Positions 16,667 to 25,359 of a stretch of 64,000 nucleotides of DNA are shown in pieces (the stretch's first letter is position 1; every line of letters starts with the position of its first letter). The stretch comes from Nakamurella lactea DSM 19367. GTDB taxonomy: Bacteria > Actinomycetota > Actinomycetes > Mycobacteriales > Nakamurellaceae. The stretch spans positions 213,344 to 277,343 of the forward strand of contig NZ_AUFT01000011.1 in assembly GCF_000426645.1 (NCBI RefSeq), in the 5' to 3' direction. The notes below the pieces were generated by a model. It was not told the DNA's origin, ran no database searches, and worked only from the letters and a program-made list of their open reading frames with translations. The translations under genes were made by a program, and so were the position numbers.

Positions 16667-18088
16667 ATGCGGCTCGACGAGCTTCCGGAACCGGTGCGGA
16701 CCAGGGTGATCACCCTGGCCGCCGCGGCTCTCGGCGCGGCGGCCCCGGGCCAGATCCCACCGACGCTGGCCGCGGTTGCCAGGTTCGCACCGGGCAAACG
16801 GGCGCGGCGCGGCGCGCTGCCGTTGGCCAGGGCGGTCGAGTCCGACGCCGCCTTCCGGGCTCTGGTCGCCCACACCGCCCGCGCCGCGCTGCCCGTCCCG
16901 TCGGGCCGCCACCACACAACTGACGGCGCCGCTGACGGCACCGCTGTTGACGGCACCGCTGTTGACGGCACCGCCGCTGATGGCGGCGAACCCGATGGCG
17001 CCGCACCGGGCGGCGCCGAACCGGGCGGCGCGGGAACGGGCGCCCCGGGTCCCAACGACACCGACGATGTCGGCGCCGTCACGCTGGCGTACCTGCTCGG
17101 CACGCCGATTCCGGCGGATGCGCTCGGCCGGATCGCCGACTCGTCCGAGCTGATTGCGGCCCGGCGCCGGATCCGCGAGCTGGAACGGGAGGTCGACCGG
17201 CTCACCCGGACGCTGGAGACCAGTGCCGAAGAACGGGCCGAGCAGGCCCGGCGGGCGGCCGACGTCGCCGGTTCTTCCGAGGCCGACCGGCTCCGGGCCA
17301 GGCTGCGGGAGCAGGGCACCAGGGTCCGGCAGGCGGAACTGATCGCCGAGCAGGCCCAACAACGGGCCGACGAGCAGCTCGGCGAGCTCAACGAGCGACT
17401 GGCCGCGGCCCAGCGATCGCGGGACGAGGCGCAGGCCAGGGCGGCGGCGGCCGTCGCCGAGTCCGACCGGATACGGACAACCCTTGCGGCACACCGCGAT
17501 TCGGGTGACCGCGAGGTCGGCGCGCGCGATCGGAGGATCGACCTGCTGCTGACGTCGATCGGGGCAGCCGCTGCCGGCCTGCGGCGTGAGTGGGAACTGG
17601 CCAGCGGCGGTGAGTTGCCGGCCGATCTGGTCGCCAGACAGGTGTCCAGGGCTCCGGTGAGCCCGGTCCGGGTCGCCGATCCGAACCGGCTCGCCGACCT
17701 GCTGTCGGTGCCTGGGGCGCACCTGATCGTCGACGGTTACAACGTGACCAAGACGGGCTACCCGGAGCTGACGTTGGCCGACCAACGCGAACGGCTGATC
17801 CGGTCGCTGTCGACCTTGCGCGCCCGCACCTCGGCCGAGATCACCGTGGTGTTCGACGGCGCGGCCGTGTCGGTGACGGCGCCGCAGGGGCGCAAGATTC
17901 GGGTGCTGTTCTCGCCGCCGGGAGTGATCGCCGACGACGTGATCCGCCGGCTGGTGGCCGCCGAACCCGTCGGCCGGCTGGTGGCGGTCGCCACCTCCGA
18001 TCGAGCCGTGGCGACCGACGTCGGTCGCTCGGGGGCCAGGACGGCCGGCTCGGACGTTCTGCTCGCGCTGCTGGGGCACCCCGGCTGA
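16667..18088 (+). CDS. NYN-domain (YacP-like) protein with coiled coil
   Basis: The 473-residue product has three parts. A N-terminal helical region ends in a Gly/Ala/Asp-rich linker (about 85-125) encoded partly by the tandem repeat at 16919-17000. A long charged coiled coil (about 160-285) is rich in Glu, Arg and Ala. The C-terminal NYN/PIN-like domain (about 350-470) has DGYNVTKTGYPEL, VVFDGA and the late Asp in AVATSDRAVATDV, the acidic residues expected of an RNA nuclease. The related YacP/Rae1 of Bacillus cleaves mRNA on ribosomes; equivalence here is an inference. Confidence 0.8.
   Translation: MRLDELPEPVRTRVITLAAAALGAAAPGQIPPTLAAVARFAPGKRARRGALPLARAVESDAAFRALVAHTARAALPVPSGRHHTTDGAADGTAVDGTAVDGTAADGGEPDGAAPGGAEPGGAGTGAPGPNDTDDVGAVTLAYLLGTPIPADALGRIADSSELIAARRRIRELEREVDRLTRTLETSAEERAEQARRAADVAGSSEADRLRARLREQGTRVRQAELIAEQAQQRADEQLGELNERLAAAQRSRDEAQARAAAAVAESDRIRTTLAAHRDSGDREVGARDRRIDLLLTSIGAAAAGLRREWELASGGELPADLVARQVSRAPVSPVRVADPNRLADLLSVPGAHLIVDGYNVTKTGYPELTLADQRERLIRSLSTLRARTSAEITVVFDGAAVSVTAPQGRKIRVLFSPPGVIADDVIRRLVAAEPVGRLVAVATSDRAVATDVGRSGARTAGSDVLLALLGHPG
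16919..17000 (+). repeat. In-gene tandem repeat encoding the Asp-Gly-Thr-Ala linker
   Basis: Two perfect 15-bp units CTGTTGACGGCACCG (16934 and 16949) are flanked by degenerate copies (CTGACGGCGCCG, CTGACGGCACCG, CTGATGGCGGCG). The repeat is in frame and codes for a flexible DGTAVDGTAVDGTAADGG linker in the NYN gene. Its CTGACGG/TTGACGG core recurs in other arrays of the window. Confidence 0.85.
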
Positions 18089-18255
18089 TCCGGTGGCGGG
18101 TGTCCCGGCCGGGTTCTCGCCGTGCTCGCCCTGCACTCGGCCGTTCTCGCCGCCGGCCTGGCGGGCCCGCTGCCGGTCGGTCTCGACGGCACTGTCGGTG
18201 CCGGTCCCTACCGTTCGCCTCGTTCGCATCATCCATCGAACGCGAGGAGGCAACA

Positions 18256-18459
18256 GTGCACGTGGATTGCGAAACCTGCACCGTCCGGGGCGCCGCATGT
18301 TCCGGTTGCGTGGTCACCATGCTGCTGGGCGGCACACCGGACGGGGTCGAGTGGGACGAGACGGAGCGCGCCGCCCTCGGGGTGCTGGCCGACTCCGGTC
18401 TGGTACGGCCCTTGTTACTGTCCGTGACCGACGGGCAGCTGAAACGGCGCACCGGCTGA
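18256..18459 (+). CDS. Small Cys-rich protein conserved in actinobacteria
   Basis: The 67-residue product starts VHVDCETCTVRGAACSGCVV, giving two Cys pairs (CETC and CSGC) plus an extra Cys close to the N-terminus. It looks like a small zinc- or cluster-binding knuckle. The rest is an acidic helix and a hydrophobic end. The GTG at 18256 has a strong GAGGAGG 5 nt upstream, which decides the start over longer frames. TACCGT at 18209-18214 is a possible -10. Genes of this kind recur next to NlpC/P60 genes in related bacteria; function unknown. Confidence 0.7.
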   Translation: MHVDCETCTVRGAACSGCVVTMLLGGTPDGVEWDETERAALGVLADSGLVRPLLLSVTDGQLKRRTG

Positions 18460-18649
18460 CCGCGCGGTCGCGCGGAGTGGTGCGCAGGGCCACCGAAGAC
18501 GTGAGCTGCGTCACTCTGTGTCCGTCTGTCGTGCCCCTGACGAGTGCGTGACACGCGCGGGTATCCGGCCCGGGCTGGACTCGACCGTGTCCGTCTCGTA
18601 ACCTGACCGAGACCTTCAGCACGAAGCGCCACACCACGGCGTTCGGGAG

Positions 18650-18795
18650 GTCACCGCCGAATCGGCCCGTCGGGGTGGGCCGAGCCGGGGACCCACAGTT
18701 ACCTGGGGTGAATCCCTGCGCGCGAGCATGCGCTCGTCGCGGGGTAGGGCACTTCCTTGCCCGAACCCGTCAGCTAACTCGGTAGGCGGCAGAGG
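18650..18795 (+). ncRNA. Cyclic di-AMP riboswitch (ydaO/yuaA class)
   Basis: The leader of the NlpC/P60 gene carries the hallmark ydaO blocks in order: GCCGAGCCGGGGACCCAC (18679-18696), GGGGTGAATCC (18705-18715), GGGGTAGGGC (18741-18750), CGAACCCGTCAGCTAAC (18762-18778) and GGTAGGCGG (18781-18789). CCGCC at 18654-18658 can pair with GGCGG at 18785-18789 as the closing stem. In actinobacteria this riboswitch normally sits before cell-wall hydrolase (Rpf or NlpC/P60) genes and lowers expression when c-di-AMP is high. It ends about 20 nt before the start codon. Confidence 0.95.
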
Positions 18796-18814
18796 AAGAA
18801 AGGGAACGCCGGTC

Positions 18815-20170
18815 TTGGCGATTCATCACCGCGGACTACTCACTGTCGTCCGCTCCCGTTCTGCCAGAGCCGTCACCGGCCTGGTCGCTGCCACTCTCGT
18901 GGTTGGCATGTTCACCGCCCCCGGCGCCGCGGCAACCCCGTCCGCCGCGCCGGCGACCCCGAAGCCGTACGTCGCCGAGCCGACGACCCCGGACAACTCG
19001 GCCGACGCCAAGAAGGCCTGGCTGCAGGCCTCCGAAGACGCCGACGCGTTGAACGAGAAGGTTCTCGTCGCCGCTGAGGCGGAGAAGGCCGCGAAAGCGG
19101 CCTCGTCCGCCGCCGCCAAGTCGCTGACCGCGAGGCAGGCCGAGGCGGACGCGGCGCAGGCGGAGGTGACCAGCGCCGAGAAGGCCGCTGCCGACGCCAA
19201 GTCCGCGCAGCAACAGGCCGCCAGGCAGGTGGCCGACTTCCAGAGCAAGGTCGACCAGTTCGCTGACGCGAGCTTCCGCGGCGCCCACTTCGGTTCGATG
19301 TCCGCGTTGTTCACGTCCAGTTCGGCCGAGGACTTCCTGGATCAGGCGTCGATGCTCGACGTCGTCGCCCAGGACAGCAGCCAGAACATCACCAATCTGG
19401 CAGCCGCGAACGCCCGGGCCAAGCAGGCGACCACGAAGGCCACCGCCACCGCCACCGCGGCCACCGCGGCCGCGAACAAGGCCGCTGCCGCTGTCACCGC
19501 GGCGAAGAAGGCCAAGGCGAGCAAGGATGCCGCCGAGGCGTCGGCCCACCGGGCCGCGCAGGACGTCACCAAGCAGCAGGCGAACCTGAACGCCAAGGCC
19601 GCGGCGATGAAGAAGCTGTACAACCAGCTCACCGAGCAGGAGCGGGAGGCGGCGCTGCGCGAACAGCAGCAGGCCGCCGAGGCGCAGGCCGCGCAGACCC
19701 AGGCCGATACGGCTCGGGCGGATCGGAATCGCGCCACCACTCCGGGCACCACCGATCAGGGCAGCGCAGGCGCCGCTTCGGATTCGGCGCCGGCGGCCCC
19801 GGCTCCGGCACCGGCCGCCAGCGGAGCAGCGGCGACCGCGGTTGCTGCCGCACTGTCCAAGGTCGGAGCGCCGTACGTCTTCGGCGCCGCCGGCCCCAGT
19901 GCCTTCGACTGCTCCGGTCTCACCTCCTGGGCCTGGGCACAGGCCGGTGTGTCCATCCCGCGGACGTCGTCCGGACAGGCCGGGTTGACCTATGTGCCGC
20001 TGGATCAGCTGCGCCCCGGCGACCTGATCACCTACTACTCGCCGGTGCACCACGTCGCCATGTACATCGGCAACGGCCAGATCGTCAACGCCTCGACCTC
20101 GTCGAAGCCGGTCATGGTGATGTCGATGTACTACAACAACCACAACCCGACCGGTCACCGCGTCGGCTGA
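18815..20170 (+). CDS. NlpC/P60 peptidoglycan endopeptidase with coiled coil
   Basis: The 451-residue product has a secretory signal (about 20-45, cleaved near PGAAA), a very Ala/Lys-rich coiled coil (about 80-300), a Pro/Ala linker, and a C-terminal NlpC/P60 domain (about 340-451). The catalytic Cys is in AFDCSGLTSWAW and the His in HHVAMYIGNG. It should cut D-Glu-mDAP bonds in the wall, the coiled coil acting as anchor or autoinhibitor. The TTG at 18815 is chosen: AGGAAGAAAGGGA stands 9 nt upstream, and the in-frame ATG at 18728 lies inside the riboswitch. It corresponds to Rv2190c. Confidence 0.9.
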   Translation: MAIHHRGLLTVVRSRSARAVTGLVAATLVVGMFTAPGAAATPSAAPATPKPYVAEPTTPDNSADAKKAWLQASEDADALNEKVLVAAEAEKAAKAASSAAAKSLTARQAEADAAQAEVTSAEKAAADAKSAQQQAARQVADFQSKVDQFADASFRGAHFGSMSALFTSSSAEDFLDQASMLDVVAQDSSQNITNLAAANARAKQATTKATATATAATAAANKAAAAVTAAKKAKASKDAAEASAHRAAQDVTKQQANLNAKAAAMKKLYNQLTEQEREAALREQQQAAEAQAAQTQADTARADRNRATTPGTTDQGSAGAASDSAPAAPAPAPAASGAAATAVAAALSKVGAPYVFGAAGPSAFDCSGLTSWAWAQAGVSIPRTSSGQAGLTYVPLDQLRPGDLITYYSPVHHVAMYIGNGQIVNASTSSKPVMVMSMYYNNHNPTGHRVG

Positions 20171-20212
20171 TCCGGCCCACGCTCGCTCACATCAGCTGAA
20201 TACCCACGGACC

Positions 20213-21334
20213 ATGCGGCGGACACTGCTCGTCACCAACGACTTTCCGCCGCGGGCCGGGGGTATTCAGTCGTATCTGCACCAGATCGTCGACAACCTGC
20301 CCGCCGACGACCTGGTGGTCTATGCACCTGCCTGGGACGGCGCCGCCGCCTTCGACGCCGCGCAGCAGTTCACCGTTGTCCGGCATCCGACGTCACTGAT
20401 GCTGCCCACTCCGGCCGTCGCCCGGCGGGCGGCCGCGCTGATCGCCGAGCATCGCCTGACCGGCGTCTGGTTCGGTGCCGCCGCGCCGCTGGCATTGCTG
20501 TCGCCGCATCTGCGACGGCACGGTGCGCAGCGCATCATCGCCTCGACCCACGGGCACGAGGTCGGCTGGTCCATGCTGCCCGGCGCGCGGCAGGCGCTGC
20601 GCCGGATCGGCGATCACACCGATGTGGTGACCTTCGTCAGCCGCTATGCCCGCCGCCGGTTCGCCGCGGCACTGGGGCCGGGCGCGGCGCTGGAGTACCT
20701 ACCGCCGGGCGTCGACAGCCGGATGTTCGCGCCCGACCCTGCAGCGCGGGCGCTGATCCGCCGACGTCACGGTCTCGACGGTGCGGCGGTCATCGTCTGT
20801 GTGTCCAGGCTGGTGGCCCGCAAGGGGCAGGATCAGCTGATCGCCGCCCTGCCGACCGTACTGGCGGCCGTGCCGTCCGCCCGGTTGCTGATCGTCGGCA
20901 GCGGGCCGGACCGCCCCCGGCTGACCCGGCTGGCCCAGCGGCACGGAGTGGCCGGCGCGGTGATCTTCACCGGCGCGGTGCCCTTCGCCGAACTACCTGC
21001 CCACTTCGTCGCCGGCGACGTGTTCGCCATGCCCTGCCGGACCAGGGGCGGTGGGTTGGACGTCGAGGGGCTGGGCATCGTGTTCCTGGAGGCGTCCGCC
21101 GCCGGCCTGCCGGTGATCGCCGGTGATTCCGGCGGCGCCCCTGAGGCGGTGCTGGACGGCCACACCGGGGTGGTGGTGCCCGGTCGGGACCCGGCGGCGA
21201 TCGCCGGCGCGGCGATCGACCTGCTGACGGATCCCGTCACCGCCGCATCCTGGGGCGCCGCCGGACGACGCTGGGTGCAACGGGACTGGACCTGGCGGAG
21301 CTCGGCAGATCGGCTGGTCGAACTGCTCGGCTGA
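20213..21334 (+). CDS. pimB: GDP-mannose-dependent phosphatidylinositol mannosyltransferase (PimB)
   Basis: The 373-residue product is a GT4 glycosyltransferase. It has LLVTNDFPPRAGGIQSYL at the start, the Rossmann turn VSRLVARKGQDQLIAAL mid-protein, and EGLGIVFLEASAAGLPVIA (E-x7-E) near residue 283. Position after the NlpC/P60 gene and sequence fit PimB' (Rv2188c), which adds the second mannose to PI-monomannoside for PIM, LM and LAM-type glycolipids on the cytoplasmic face. Acceptor specificity is inferred from family and context. Confidence 0.88.
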   Translation: MRRTLLVTNDFPPRAGGIQSYLHQIVDNLPADDLVVYAPAWDGAAAFDAAQQFTVVRHPTSLMLPTPAVARRAAALIAEHRLTGVWFGAAAPLALLSPHLRRHGAQRIIASTHGHEVGWSMLPGARQALRRIGDHTDVVTFVSRYARRRFAAALGPGAALEYLPPGVDSRMFAPDPAARALIRRRHGLDGAAVIVCVSRLVARKGQDQLIAALPTVLAAVPSARLLIVGSGPDRPRLTRLAQRHGVAGAVIFTGAVPFAELPAHFVAGDVFAMPCRTRGGGLDVEGLGIVFLEASAAGLPVIAGDSGGAPEAVLDGHTGVVVPGRDPAAIAGAAIDLLTDPVTAASWGAAGRRWVQRDWTWRSSADRLVELLG

Positions 21335-21424
21335 CGATCCCGTCAGCTCGGTCGGCACCGGAACCGGACCGGCACACCGGGACGGTAAACCGGGGGAGCG
21401 CGGCACCGTCGCCGGTTCGCCGGT

Positions 21425-21430
21425 TAGCGT
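21425..21430 (+). promoter_or_regulatory. -10 hexamer, leaderless start of phosphoesterase gene
   Basis: TAGCGT, ending 6 nt before the GTG at 21437. Confidence 0.4.
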
Positions 21431-21436
21431 GGTCGG

Positions 21437-22285
21437 GTGCGCGTCTCCTTCGTCTCCGACATCCACGGGAACGTTGCCGGGCTGGCCAAGGCCGCCCGGG
21501 ACGCGGAGCGGCTGGTGGTGCTGGGGGATCTGCTCGACTACGTCGACTACCACAATCCGGCGGCCGGCATTCTCGGCGAGATCTTCGGCGCCGATCGGGT
21601 GCACCCGTTCATCCGGCACCGGTCGGTGGGCAACTTTGCCGGGCTGCATCGGCTCAACATCGAGCTGTGGGACTCGGTGGCCGACCCGGTCGGCACGCTG
21701 ACCGAGGTGGTCGCTCGGCGCTACGCAGACATGCTGGAAGCACTCTCCCAGGCGAACACAACACCGTTGCTGATCCTCGGCAACGTCGACATGGTGTCGA
21801 TCTGGGAAGACGTTGCGGGACAGGTGATTCCGTCGGTGGACGGTCAGGTGGTCGAGGTCGGCGGCCACCGGTTCGGGTTCGTCGGCGGCGGTGTCTTCGG
21901 GACTCGCGCCCCGGCCGCCGGTGCGGTCGGCGGCGGTACCGATCCGACGGCGGCTGGCCGGCCCGGTCCCGCGGTGCGGGCCTGGCGGCCCTACCTGCGG
22001 CCAGCGGACGAGTACGCACTCGCGGTGGCCGACCTCGGACCGGTGGACGTGCTCTGTTCTCACCTGCCGCCGCGGCTGCCGCTGTTGCGGTACGACCGGG
22101 TGCCGGCCAGGTTGGAGGCCTACGGTCCCGGTCTGCTGGAATCGATCGACGCCGGCCAGCCGCAGTTGGCTGTTTTCGGTCACGTGCACCAGCCGCAGGC
22201 CGTCCGGACGCGTCGGGGCCGCACCGAGTGCGTCAACGTCGGCCACTTCGCCCGGGACCCGCGGCCGTACCGGATCTCCCTCTGA
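21437..22285 (+). CDS. Calcineurin-like metallophosphoesterase
   Basis: The 282-residue product has the metallophosphoesterase metal motifs: SDIHGN (D-x-H) at residue 6, VLGDLLD near 28, the later GNVD (GNHD variant with Asp for His) near 115, SHLPP near 211 and GHVHQP near 248. An insert near 150-175 is Gly/Ala-rich. The substrate is unknown. It is placed where mycobacteria carry fadD15/Rv2186c, so it is not part of the conserved order. Confidence 0.85.
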   Translation: MRVSFVSDIHGNVAGLAKAARDAERLVVLGDLLDYVDYHNPAAGILGEIFGADRVHPFIRHRSVGNFAGLHRLNIELWDSVADPVGTLTEVVARRYADMLEALSQANTTPLLILGNVDMVSIWEDVAGQVIPSVDGQVVEVGGHRFGFVGGGVFGTRAPAAGAVGGGTDPTAAGRPGPAVRAWRPYLRPADEYALAVADLGPVDVLCSHLPPRLPLLRYDRVPARLEAYGPGLLESIDAGQPQLAVFGHVHQPQAVRTRRGRTECVNVGHFARDPRPYRISL

Positions 22286-22311
22286 GGTGTCGGCGGCCCC
22301 GCTACGCCGGG

Positions 22312-22317
22312 TAACCT
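22312..22317 (+). promoter_or_regulatory. -10 hexamer, leaderless start of SRPBCC gene
   Basis: TAACCT, 7 nt before the ATG at 22325. Confidence 0.45.
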
Positions 22318-22324
22318 TCGATTC

Positions 22325-22777
22325 ATGGCGGACATCTCGACCCAGTCCCTGGTGATGGCGGCGCAGCCGACGGCGATCATGGACGCGATCGCCGACGTCG
22401 CTGCCTACCCGGACTGGACCGGTGCGATCAAGCAGGTCGAGATCACCGAACCGGGCACCGACGACCGGCCGCGCCGGGTGCGGTTCACCATGGACGCCGG
22501 TCTGATCAAGGACACCTACGAGCTCGAGTACGACTGGGCAGCAGATGGTCTGTCGGTGAGCTGGAACCTGGTCAGCGGGAAGCTCCAGAAGGGTCAACAG
22601 GGTTCGTACACGTTGAACCCGGTGGATGCCGGAACCGAGGTCACCTACCGGCTGGCGGTGCAATTGACCATTCCGCTGATCGGCCCGCTGCGCCGGAACG
22701 CCGAGAAGACGATCATGGACACCGCCCTGCGCGAGCTGCGCAAGCGGGTGGAAGAGCCGGCGGCGGGCAACGGATGA
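22325..22777 (+). CDS. SRPBCC (START-like) lipid-binding family protein
   Basis: The 150-residue product matches the small SRPBCC/polyketide-cyclase-like proteins: IMDAIADVAAYPDWTGAIKQVEI near the start, beta strands, and a long C-terminal helix with IMDTALRELRKRVEE. These have a hydrophobic pocket for a lipid or aromatic ligand. It corresponds to Rv2185c and overlaps the ArsA-like gene by ATGA, so the two are coupled. The ligand is not known. Confidence 0.85.
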   Translation: MADISTQSLVMAAQPTAIMDAIADVAAYPDWTGAIKQVEITEPGTDDRPRRVRFTMDAGLIKDTYELEYDWAADGLSVSWNLVSGKLQKGQQGSYTLNPVDAGTEVTYRLAVQLTIPLIGPLRRNAEKTIMDTALRELRKRVEEPAAGNG

Positions 22778-23916
22778 AGGTCGCCCTGGTCGCCGGGCCG
22801 GGCGGATCGGGTGTCACCACCGTTGCTGCGTTGACGGCCGTGGCCGCCGCCGGTCGCGGCAGCCGCACCGTGCTGGTGAGCTCGGATCCGTCGACGATGC
22901 AGATCCTCGGAGCCGACCGGGACCGCCCCGGGCTGACGGTGGTCCGTCCCGACCCCGCCGCTGACGCCGCCGCGGGTCGACCCGCCCTGTCCGGCTACCT
23001 GCGTGCCCTGGGCCTTGACGACGACGTCGAGGCCGCCGACCTGGCCGACCTGCCCGGGGCGGGCGAGCTGTCCACCCTCTACGCGATCGCGACGGTGGCG
23101 GCCGGCGGTGACTGCGATGCGCTGGTGGTGGACGCCGGCGCCAGGGCCGTCGACCTGTTGGCGGTCCCGGAGACGGTCGGCCGGCTGGCCGACCTGGTAC
23201 TGCCGGCGCCGATGCGGATCCTGCGACAGTTCGGCGGCCTGCTGGGTGGCCGCCGGACGGCGAATGCCGCGGCCGCCCCCGACCTGGTCGGCGCGGTGCT
23301 CGATCGACTGCTGCTGGCCCGGATGCTGCTCACCTCCGGCGCCGCCCTGCATCTGGTCTGCGGACCACAGCGGCTGCGGCGGGACGTCGCTGCGGCCATG
23401 GTGCCGGTGCTGGCGGTCCACGGCATCGGCCTCGGTCGCGTGCTGTGCAACCGCGCCGACGGGACCGAAGGGCCGCCTGCGGTCTGGCCGGCCGAGACCT
23501 TGGCGATCCCCGCCCAGCCGGACGAACCGACCGGAGCAGCGCTGGATGCGTTGGTGCACATCGTTTTCGGCGACCGTGATCCGCTGTCCGTGACGCCTGG
23601 CCCGGCCTTCCGTGATCCGCTGGTGATCCGCACCGATGGCGGTTTCCGGATGGACATCCCGATCCCGTTGGCCGAGCGGAAGTCGCTGGATCTGGTGCGG
23701 TCCGGCAGCGACCTGCTGGTCACCGTGCTCGGCCGGACCCGGCGCATCGAGCTGCCGTCGGTACTGCGGCGATGCCGGGTCGCCGGCGCCGGGTTCAGCG
23801 ACGGTGCCCTGTCCGTCAGCTTCGTTGCCGACCCGGCACAATGGCCGCGGGCCCTGCACCCGGACGGGGACACCCCGCCGGCCACCGCATCGGCGGCTGC
23901 GGATGCGAGGACATGA
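22774..23916 (+). CDS. ArsA/Get3-like P-loop ATPase
   Basis: The 380-residue product has a deviant Walker A, GPGGSGVTT (residues 8-16), a VLVSSDPS loop, and an acidic VVDAG strand near 118, as in the ArsA/Get3/MinD group. The C-terminal part (about 285-365) resembles the small beta-rich ArsA HSP20-like domain, with PIPLAERKSLDLVRSGSDLLVT. It corresponds to Rv2184c. No arsenic genes are near. With the SRPBCC protein and the Cys-rich protein that follow, it forms a conserved actinobacterial operon of unknown role, perhaps handling membrane lipids or tail-anchored clients. Confidence 0.85.
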   Translation: MKVALVAGPGGSGVTTVAALTAVAAAGRGSRTVLVSSDPSTMQILGADRDRPGLTVVRPDPAADAAAGRPALSGYLRALGLDDDVEAADLADLPGAGELSTLYAIATVAAGGDCDALVVDAGARAVDLLAVPETVGRLADLVLPAPMRILRQFGGLLGGRRTANAAAAPDLVGAVLDRLLLARMLLTSGAALHLVCGPQRLRRDVAAAMVPVLAVHGIGLGRVLCNRADGTEGPPAVWPAETLAIPAQPDEPTGAALDALVHIVFGDRDPLSVTPGPAFRDPLVIRTDGGFRMDIPIPLAERKSLDLVRSGSDLLVTVLGRTRRIELPSVLRRCRVAGAGFSDGALSVSFVADPAQWPRALHPDGDTPPATASAAADART

Positions 23917-23939
23917 GATGAGCGAGCGGCAGGACCCGG

Positions 23940-24386
23940 ATGAGTGAACTGCGCGGCGAGGCGACTCAGCTGCTGGACGTGCTGGTCGAGCGACTCAGCG
24001 TCGCCCAGCAGCTGCTGGGCGCCCGGCCGACCGATGAACCGACATCGGGAACTACCGGGTCGACCGATCCGGGGTCGGCTGCCGCCGAACCCGATCCGGC
24101 GGCACCGGCGTCGGCGCCCGCCGACTCGCCGGTGTGTCCGACCTGCGGTCACGATGCCCGGCAGGCCAGCTGCTCCGGCTGCCCGCTGTGCGCGCTGCTG
24201 TCCATGCTGCGCGGCGACCGGCCCGAGCTCACCGCCAAGCTGGTCGACGGCGCACTGACCGCCCTGCAAGGGATCCGCGCCCTGCTGGCCGAACCGGTGG
24301 CCCCTTCCGAACGGGCCGATCCGGCGGTGGACACCGAATCCGGTCCCGCGGCCGCCCCGGCGGCCGAGCGGATCGACATCCGATGA
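23940..24386 (+). CDS. Conserved protein with zinc-ribbon-like Cys cluster (Rv2183c-like)
   Basis: The 148-residue product has a N-terminal helix, an Ala/Pro-rich linker, then CPTCGHDARQASCSGCPLCAL (residues about 64-84), in which five Cys could bind zinc. A C-terminal amphipathic helix follows (LVDGALTALQGIRALL). Position third in the SRPBCC-ArsA operon matches Rv2183c. GCAGGA lies 5 nt before the ATG. Function unknown. Confidence 0.7.
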   Translation: MSELRGEATQLLDVLVERLSVAQQLLGARPTDEPTSGTTGSTDPGSAAAEPDPAAPASAPADSPVCPTCGHDARQASCSGCPLCALLSMLRGDRPELTAKLVDGALTALQGIRALLAEPVAPSERADPAVDTESGPAAAPAAERIDIR

Positions 24387-24405
24387 GCCGGCAGCGGGCG
24401 CGGCG

Positions 24406-25350
24406 ATGAGCACCTTCACCGTCGGCATCGACATCGGCGGCACCTCGGTGCGGGCCGCGGTGATCGACGCCAACGGTGCGATCGTCAACCGGGCCAGGGA
24501 GATGACTCCGGCCAGCGCCGCCGCCACCGAGGACCTGCTGGTCGACCTCGTCCGTCATCTGCAGGCCACCCACCCGATCTCCGGAGTCGGGCTGGCGGTG
24601 GCCGGCTTCATCAGCACCGACCGGCAGCGGGTGATGTTCGCCCCGCACCTGGCCTGGCGCGACGCGCAGGTGCCGGCCATCCTGTCGGCCCGGCTGGACC
24701 TACCAGTGGTGATGGACCACGACGTGAACTCCGCCGTCTGGGCCGAATACCACCTCGGCGCGGCGGCCGGGTCGCCGGTCGCCCTGCTGATCGCGCTCGG
24801 CACCGGCATCGGCGCCGGCCTGGTCGTCGACGGACAGATCTACCGGGGCGCACACGGCGTGGCCCCGGAACTCGGGCACCTGACCGTCGTGCCCGGCGGG
24901 CGCAGCTGCCCGTGCGGCAAACGTGGCTGCTGGGAACGGTATTGCTCGGGCACCGCGCTGGCGGCCACCGGTGTCGACCGATGGCGGGAGGCCGGACGGG
25001 AGATCCCGGACGAGCTGGCCGACAGCGAGGTCACCGGCACGGTGGTGGCCCGAACCGCGGCGGAAGGTGATCCACAGGCACTGGCGGCGGTCGACGAGCT
25101 GGGTCATTGGCTGGGTATCGGGATGGGGCTGGCCGCCGACGTGCTCGACCCGGAGGTGATCGTCATCGGCGGCGGCGTGTCGGATGCCGCGCCGCTCTAC
25201 CTGCCGCGGGCGCTGGACACCATGCGGCAGACCATTACCGGCGGCGTCCACCGGCCGCACCCACGGATCGAGGTGGCCCGCTACGGCGACCGGTCCGCCG
25301 TCATCGGCGCCGGTCTGCTGGCCCAGCACGCCTTGGTGGCCAGCGGCTGA
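24406..25350 (+). CDS. glk: ROK-family glucokinase
   Basis: The 314-residue product has the ATP loop DIGGTSVRAAV at residue 9, the sugar-binding/catalytic MDHDVN near 102, GTGIGAGLV near 125, and the ROK zinc motif HLTVVPGGRSCPCGKRGCWE (His plus three Cys) near 150. It phosphorylates glucose or a related hexose. It starts 20 bp after the Cys-cluster gene on the same strand. A polyphosphate-specific form cannot be excluded. The repeat element at 25360 follows its stop. Confidence 0.88.
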   Translation: MSTFTVGIDIGGTSVRAAVIDANGAIVNRAREMTPASAAATEDLLVDLVRHLQATHPISGVGLAVAGFISTDRQRVMFAPHLAWRDAQVPAILSARLDLPVVMDHDVNSAVWAEYHLGAAAGSPVALLIALGTGIGAGLVVDGQIYRGAHGVAPELGHLTVVPGGRSCPCGKRGCWERYCSGTALAATGVDRWREAGREIPDELADSEVTGTVVARTAAEGDPQALAAVDELGHWLGIGMGLAADVLDPEVIVIGGGVSDAAPLYLPRALDTMRQTITGGVHRPHPRIEVARYGDRSAVIGAGLLAQHALVASG

Positions 25351-25359
25351 CCACCAGCA

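Noticed and set aside
18728-18814. ATG at 18728 as the start of the NlpC/P60 gene
   Set aside because: It lies inside the riboswitch aptamer; the TTG at 18815 has the ribosome-binding site and gives a normal signal peptide.
23918-23947. Nine-residue leader ORF before the Cys-cluster gene
   Set aside because: It overlaps the real start and encodes only MSERQDPDE; no sign of attenuation was seen.
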